64,000 nt of DNA, taken from positions 30,337,932 through 30,401,931 of the forward strand of contig OY755240.1 in NCBI GenBank assembly GCA_963576725.1, written 5' to 3'. The notes beneath the pieces are model-generated. The model saw nothing but the letters and a program-made list of their open reading frames with translations. It searched no databases and was not told where the DNA came from. Every line of letters begins with the position of its first letter. Position 1 is the stretch's first letter. The stretch comes from Azorinus chamasolen. Taxonomy: Eukaryota > Mollusca > Bivalvia > Cardiida > Solecurtidae. The position numbers and the translations under genes were made by a program. This document shows positions 59,501 to 64,000 of the stretch, one piece after another.

Positions 59501-60604
59501 TAGATGCAGCTATGTACAGTCTGTTGACTCTGTTCCATACGGGGTTACTTTATCCTGAGCTTGCAAAACACATGTATAAGTATTGTCCGCCCACTGTTTA
59601 CCCTATGATTCTAAAAGTTAAAATCATGGCCGTTAATATGTTTAAAACGCGTATGCATACAGCATAGATCATGGCCAGCCGACGTCTACAACAGACTCGT
59701 AGAACGAAATTATGCAGAATGCATTTCCTACATGTACATGTGTTAAGCAAACTAAGGGTTAAGTAATGTAATCATTCTGACGTTTATTAAATCAGATATG
59801 TGAGTGCACACTCATAGACATACTGGTAAGCTCGTTTTAAAAACAATTCAGTAGGGCATAGGTACAGACATACTAAACTTGCACATTAACGCTTTGTGAC
59901 ATGACCTCACATCGTAAATACACAGCGCTTTGGTTTCAAACGACTCTGTCGACTTTGGATTGAAGACAAAATAATTCCAACAAAACTGTGTAAAAGTACG
60001 GATTGAAGAAACATTTGGATTGGAAACATAATAATTCCATCAAGACTGTTTTAAAGTATAGAAGTAACAAACAAATTGTTTATTTCGGTGTTTGGAGGAA
60101 ATACATTCGACCTGCGAATATCATACGCATTATGGTTACTCGTGGCAGCATCCGTCGTCATACAAATCATACCCCAAAACAAACAATTATTCTCTATGTG
60201 TAGTGTTTCGTTGCATTGATATTACTTTTTCATAGACGTCGCATGTATGTTTCTCGTGGACGGGTTCACGTATCGAGCATATTAGTTCAATGTAATATGA
60301 TGTTCATCCAGACGCTCATTAAGCACTAGTATCTTTGATTTAAGAAAAAGTAACACGCAGGCAGAATTCAAACGTACTCAATATGACGCAGGAACAGAAC
60401 AAACTAAACCTTTCATCGTAATGTCCACAGAAGCTCTAGTATGCAGTTTGATGTAATCTATATCTGAATAAAATACTGTTTGCTCCGACACCTATCTGTT
60501 ACAAGTTTTACTAATCCTCGACTCATTTTTTGAGAAACTATTGACCATGGTATGATCCAAGCTGTTTGCAAATGTAAATCAGATCGCGCTGAGCAGTCTG
60601 ATGG

Positions 60605-60849
60605 TTAACCCTTTCCCTCATACAATCGTCTTTTCACGCATTTGCAAACAGAGTAGACCCAAATCAGATGGCTCCTAGAGGAGCCATCTGATCAGGGTCT
60701 GCTCTGTTTGCTCATAGTATGGTATAGATTAGATACTACAGTTTCTGTCTGAGCCAATACTTTCTGTGTATATGTACAATCATAAACATTTAATAAATAG
60801 TCATGATATCATTATTTCTTATAGGAATATGAAACAGGGGAAGGGTTAA
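60605..60849. mobile_element. TTAACCCTTTCCC-type MITE, reverse orientation, intact palindrome
   Basis: 245 bp between TTAA ends. The core palindrome is nearly perfect: GCAAACAGAGTAGACCC, then GATGGCTCCTAGAGGAGCCATC, then GGGTCTGCTCTGTTTGC. Confidence 0.8.
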
Positions 60850-61272
60850 TCCTCTTTGACGAACAGACTACTTAATGAGACAATACCAAACTAGAACTAT
60901 CACTAAAGGTGATTGAATATCCCCGCTGAGTTGCCTTGATCGCAAATCAAACATTTTGGTGCCTTGAAAAGGAATAGTGCCACGGAAAGACAGACAAACC
61001 GACCAACCGGGGATATAATACTTATACGGGGATTTGATAATTATACAGAAATAGTCTAAATGCAATAGTAATCCAACTAAATGCAATAAGTAGCCTATGC
61101 ATATATATAGGGTGAGGTGACATTTTAGTCTTCTTACAAATGCGATAACGACCCATGTCAATCCCGAACAAATCATTTGCAAGCAGTGTAGACCCAAATC
61201 AGATGATTCCTAGAGGAGCCCCTCCCCTGATTAGGATATGCACTGTTTGTCATTTAAAACCCTTTAGCGAGT

Positions 61273-61522
61273 TTAACCATTCGCTTGCTATTCACGTCTA
61301 TATACCTACCTGTAAATAGTGAAGACCCAGATGAGACAGCTCCTGCAGGAGCTGTCTCATCAGGGTCTGCACTATTTACAAGTTGATTGAGCAACCAGTG
61401 CACCCCACAGCAGTGACTGCACAGCGAACTACGTGTACACGTTGAAGATATATGTAATTATATAACAGGACATGGGTAAAGAAGGGGAAATGTATTTTAA
61501 AATTCAGCAAGAGAAGGGTTAA
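61273..61522. mobile_element. TTAACCCTTC-type MITE, inverted third copy
   Basis: Reverse-oriented copy of 13475-13724, also 250 bp. It carries AGACAGCTCCTGCAGGAGCTGTCT at the apex. The one-base change at the tip is mirrored so that the palindrome remains perfect. Confidence 0.8.
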
Positions 61523-62035
61523 GACTTTCATACTGAATATTGATATATTTATCCAATCTGGTTGAAATAGTTAAACATGTGACTTCATTTTAAACAAAAC
61601 CAAAAGCGAACAAAACAAATATTTCACAAAAGAATTAATCGTCACACTTTCACCGACATCTTCTTGTGCCTTTGCAAACAGAGGAGACCCAGTTCAGACG
61701 GCTTTTAAAGGAGTCTGCTATATTTGCTTATATTAAATAGATCTGACATTTCTGGCATGTCCAAACCTCAAATGCAAGTATAACAATTCAACTAATAAAC
61801 ACCCATGACGTCATAATTGTTTACTGCACTATTCATCAAATATTCATCAAATATGAAATGTGATTTAATCTGTTTTAATGTAAGTGTTCACAGTTGGAAG
61901 AACGTTTCTTAACTATGCATATTTCTGTTAAAGTACAGTGGACGGTGGACGCCAATATATATTAAGTACATTCATAAGATTGAAGAATCTGTTTTAAATT
62001 ATAGGCTTGTACGCACCAGTTATAAAAGCAATGTA

Positions 62036-62197
62036 CAGTAAAACCTCTCTATAACGGCCACTAAATTGTGTTAATTAGTTGGTATTTAGTGCAGGTGGCT
62101 GCTTAAAGCAAGGTGAAAGTAAAACAACGCTCCTACAGGAGCCTTTTACACAAAATACTTGATGCAATTTAGTGACCGTTATAGAGAGGTTTTACTG
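62036..62197. mobile_element. CAGTAAAACCTC-type MITE
   Basis: TA-flanked, 162 bp. TIRs CAGTAAAACCTCTCTATAAC and GTTATAGAGAGGTTTTACTG are perfect for 20 bases. The apex is GCTCCTACAGGAGCC at about 62131-62145. Confidence 0.8.
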
Positions 62198-64000
62198 TAT
62201 TCGTTTGTCTAGTTCTAAATTATTTTGAAGTTGCGTTCCTGTGGTATTTGTTTTTAAATAGCCCCCTTTGTGGCCTGAATGACATTTGCAAACAGCTTGG
62301 ACCCAAATAAGACGTCAAGAAATTCGACGTCTAAACAGGATCCAAGCTGTTTGACAGTGAGCCAATAGTTTCTAAAACGTTTCATTGAACGTAAGTAAAC
62401 AGTGTTGTAGATCTGAGTTTCATCCGACTTAGGGTAAATATCATAACTCCCTAATAGGCTAATTGTAGACCCAACCTCTTTGCATAACTCTACTTTATAA
62501 ATCTACTGAAAAATAGCATCTACTAGAAAGGGGGATAATTTTAGAATTGTGTAGTTTTGTAATCATTGTGATAAATATAGCATTTGCCCTTACGGAGAAA
62601 ATGCTCTTTTTACCACAATTGTTTCAAATGGAATATTTACAGAGGATTCAAAATGCGTCAGTATGGGGAAATGGGTTAATGCGGATACTTGATTTAATAG
62701 AGATGTAAAGAGCTAGATCAAGACCCTGTATCTCAGAGTAATTATATACCGGTAGCTTTATAAATATTAGATAATGTACTGGTTACGTCTACTCAAGTAG
62801 GCCAGTCTTGCTGATAAATAGGTAATAAATGGTCAGACAATCACGAGAGTTTCCTGACCTATCGTGCAGTTGATTGTCATCGTATATCGTCTACTTTAAA
62901 TTGAAAATAAAGAAATGCTGAATACAAATGTGCACTTAATCTCTGATGTGTGTTTTCCTTATGCAGCTACAGTTACAATATAAAAATAAAAACCATTTAG
63001 TTTTCAATAGTTATGTGACTGACATTCGATTGGCTACTGACGTTAGGATTCCACGTGCAGAACTAGAACAAACCAAATGAAGTTCAAATAATATCGCTTA
63101 ATGTTGCAGTCGCAGATCAGACGCCGCCTTTTCAAGGCGGCGTCTGATCAGGGACTTCACTATTTGTCTCAATCTCTATTTCTATATATGTGCTTTATTC
63201 CTTTGAAATTTGCATTTATTTATCTCATTTCCTTATTTTACTGAATGATTTAACAAACTTGGATTGCAGACGACAATTAGAAATTTGGCGCCGAAAGGGT
63301 TAACGACGATATCGGACCTATAACAAAACCTAAAACAGTTACAGTTATTCGGCTGTAGGTTATCCCTTAGCTGCCACACATTGCCATCTGCAACTTCTAT
63401 CGCCTGCTGTGATTAAAGCAAATATATAGGAATATCTTTGGACAAATATACCATCAAACTCAAAACGATGAAAGAAAGATGATATACTTCGCACTAAAGG
63501 CATGCATCGGAGTTTGATGTTGCACAATTACTCGATGAAATGTATTCACGACACGCATGAACATGTTAAAGCAATACCATTGCTACTTCGAATTTGATAA
63601 TAAACAGTGATCCATTATTATCATCTACATAATTATTTGACTGTTTAACGCGTGTCTAGGTAAAGACTTCAAAGAGAGGAAAATCTGGCGGGAAACCAAC
63701 TTATAGCCTGTATTCCCGCGCTTTAATCTATAACAGAGACAGAAAATAAAGATGCACATATTGATGTGTTTAAAACTTAGATTTTGTAATAGAATTCCTT
63801 GTGGAAATAGTTATGTATTAGAACGATTGGTAATTTTGCAACTCCAATTTTACCTTTAAAGTTGTATTCTATCCATCCATCTTTTTCTATCAGTCAACAT
63901 CAAAAGCGTTACACCTATTCATATAATTTAACATATTCCCTCCTAGTGACGCATTTTGGCACATATAACGATTCTGAAATGTTTTGTTACGCAGAACTGG

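Larger units (their letters stand above)
52441..64000. other. Gene-poor right end
   Basis: Apart from the RT fossil and separately listed MITEs, I see AT-rich sequence with many decayed TTAACCC elements (for example about 53930-54070, 54055-54275, 56460-56720, 58690-58860 with an unassigned repeat, 59340-59400 with CAATACAATATCTTTATT, and 63100-63305 with a perfect GCCGCC-centred palindrome at about 63111-63165). No exon can be supported by homology. Confidence 0.5.

Overview
The window is invertebrate nuclear DNA, most likely from a mollusc and probably a bivalve. It is AT-rich and mostly non-coding, with introns flanked by GT/AG, dense hairpin-bearing MITEs, a Penelope-like element, LINE fragments, tRNA-derived SINEs, minisatellites, and a 200-N scaffold gap at 48989-49188. 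Species assignment is inference from repeat style; no species marker is present.

The only gene I recognise with confidence is a glucuronyltransferase of family GT43 (beta-1,3-glucuronyltransferase, B3GAT/GlcAT type) on the + strand. A full coding path runs through six exons from 23141 to 38387 (about 305 aa). They encode a short N-terminal membrane anchor, a DDD metal-binding motif, the donor/acceptor core, and the C-terminal WHTR motif. Every junction has AG/GT borders and the reading phase is kept throughout.

The dominant structural feature is a long near-identical direct duplication. Positions 1-13957 match 32075-43873. The first block carries a second copy of the last three GT43 exons (1608-1694, 4337-4537, 6508-6609) with unchanged protein sequence. 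The window therefore shows either a tandem gene duplication whose first member is cut by the window's left edge, or two uncollapsed haplotypes placed in series by the assembler. The two copies act as natural empty/filled-site controls. They reveal an 8-bp-TSD DNA transposon (10922-12045), a 5'-truncated retroelement (9601-10642), a 264-bp deletion, a roughly 118-bp deletion inside a LINE, and a three-unit change in a 49-bp minisatellite.

Layout: 1-905 LINE 5' part (minus); 1608-6609 terminal GT43 exons, copy A; 7242-8511 Penelope-like element, copy A; 9148-13957 nested repeats; 13957-22240 unique-to-A repeat desert (tandem repeats, a fold-back at 19338-19809, a zinc-knuckle retroelement fragment, GAT microsatellites); 22246-29504 GT43 exons 1-3 among MITEs; 29735-32875 LINE (minus) inside intron 3; 33562-38387 GT43 exons 4-6; 39022-40329 Penelope-like element, copy B; 40957-43873 end of block B; 43874-64000 gene-poor DNA with many MITEs, a 1.34-kb fold-back transposon (49355-50692), two tRNA-like units and an RT fragment (53360-53580).

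The most unusual pattern is that MITE families with different ends (TTAA-flanked TTAACCC types and TA-flanked CAGT types) share the same hairpin apex, GCTCC-TNNA-GGAGC. I found no convincing new multi-gene system.
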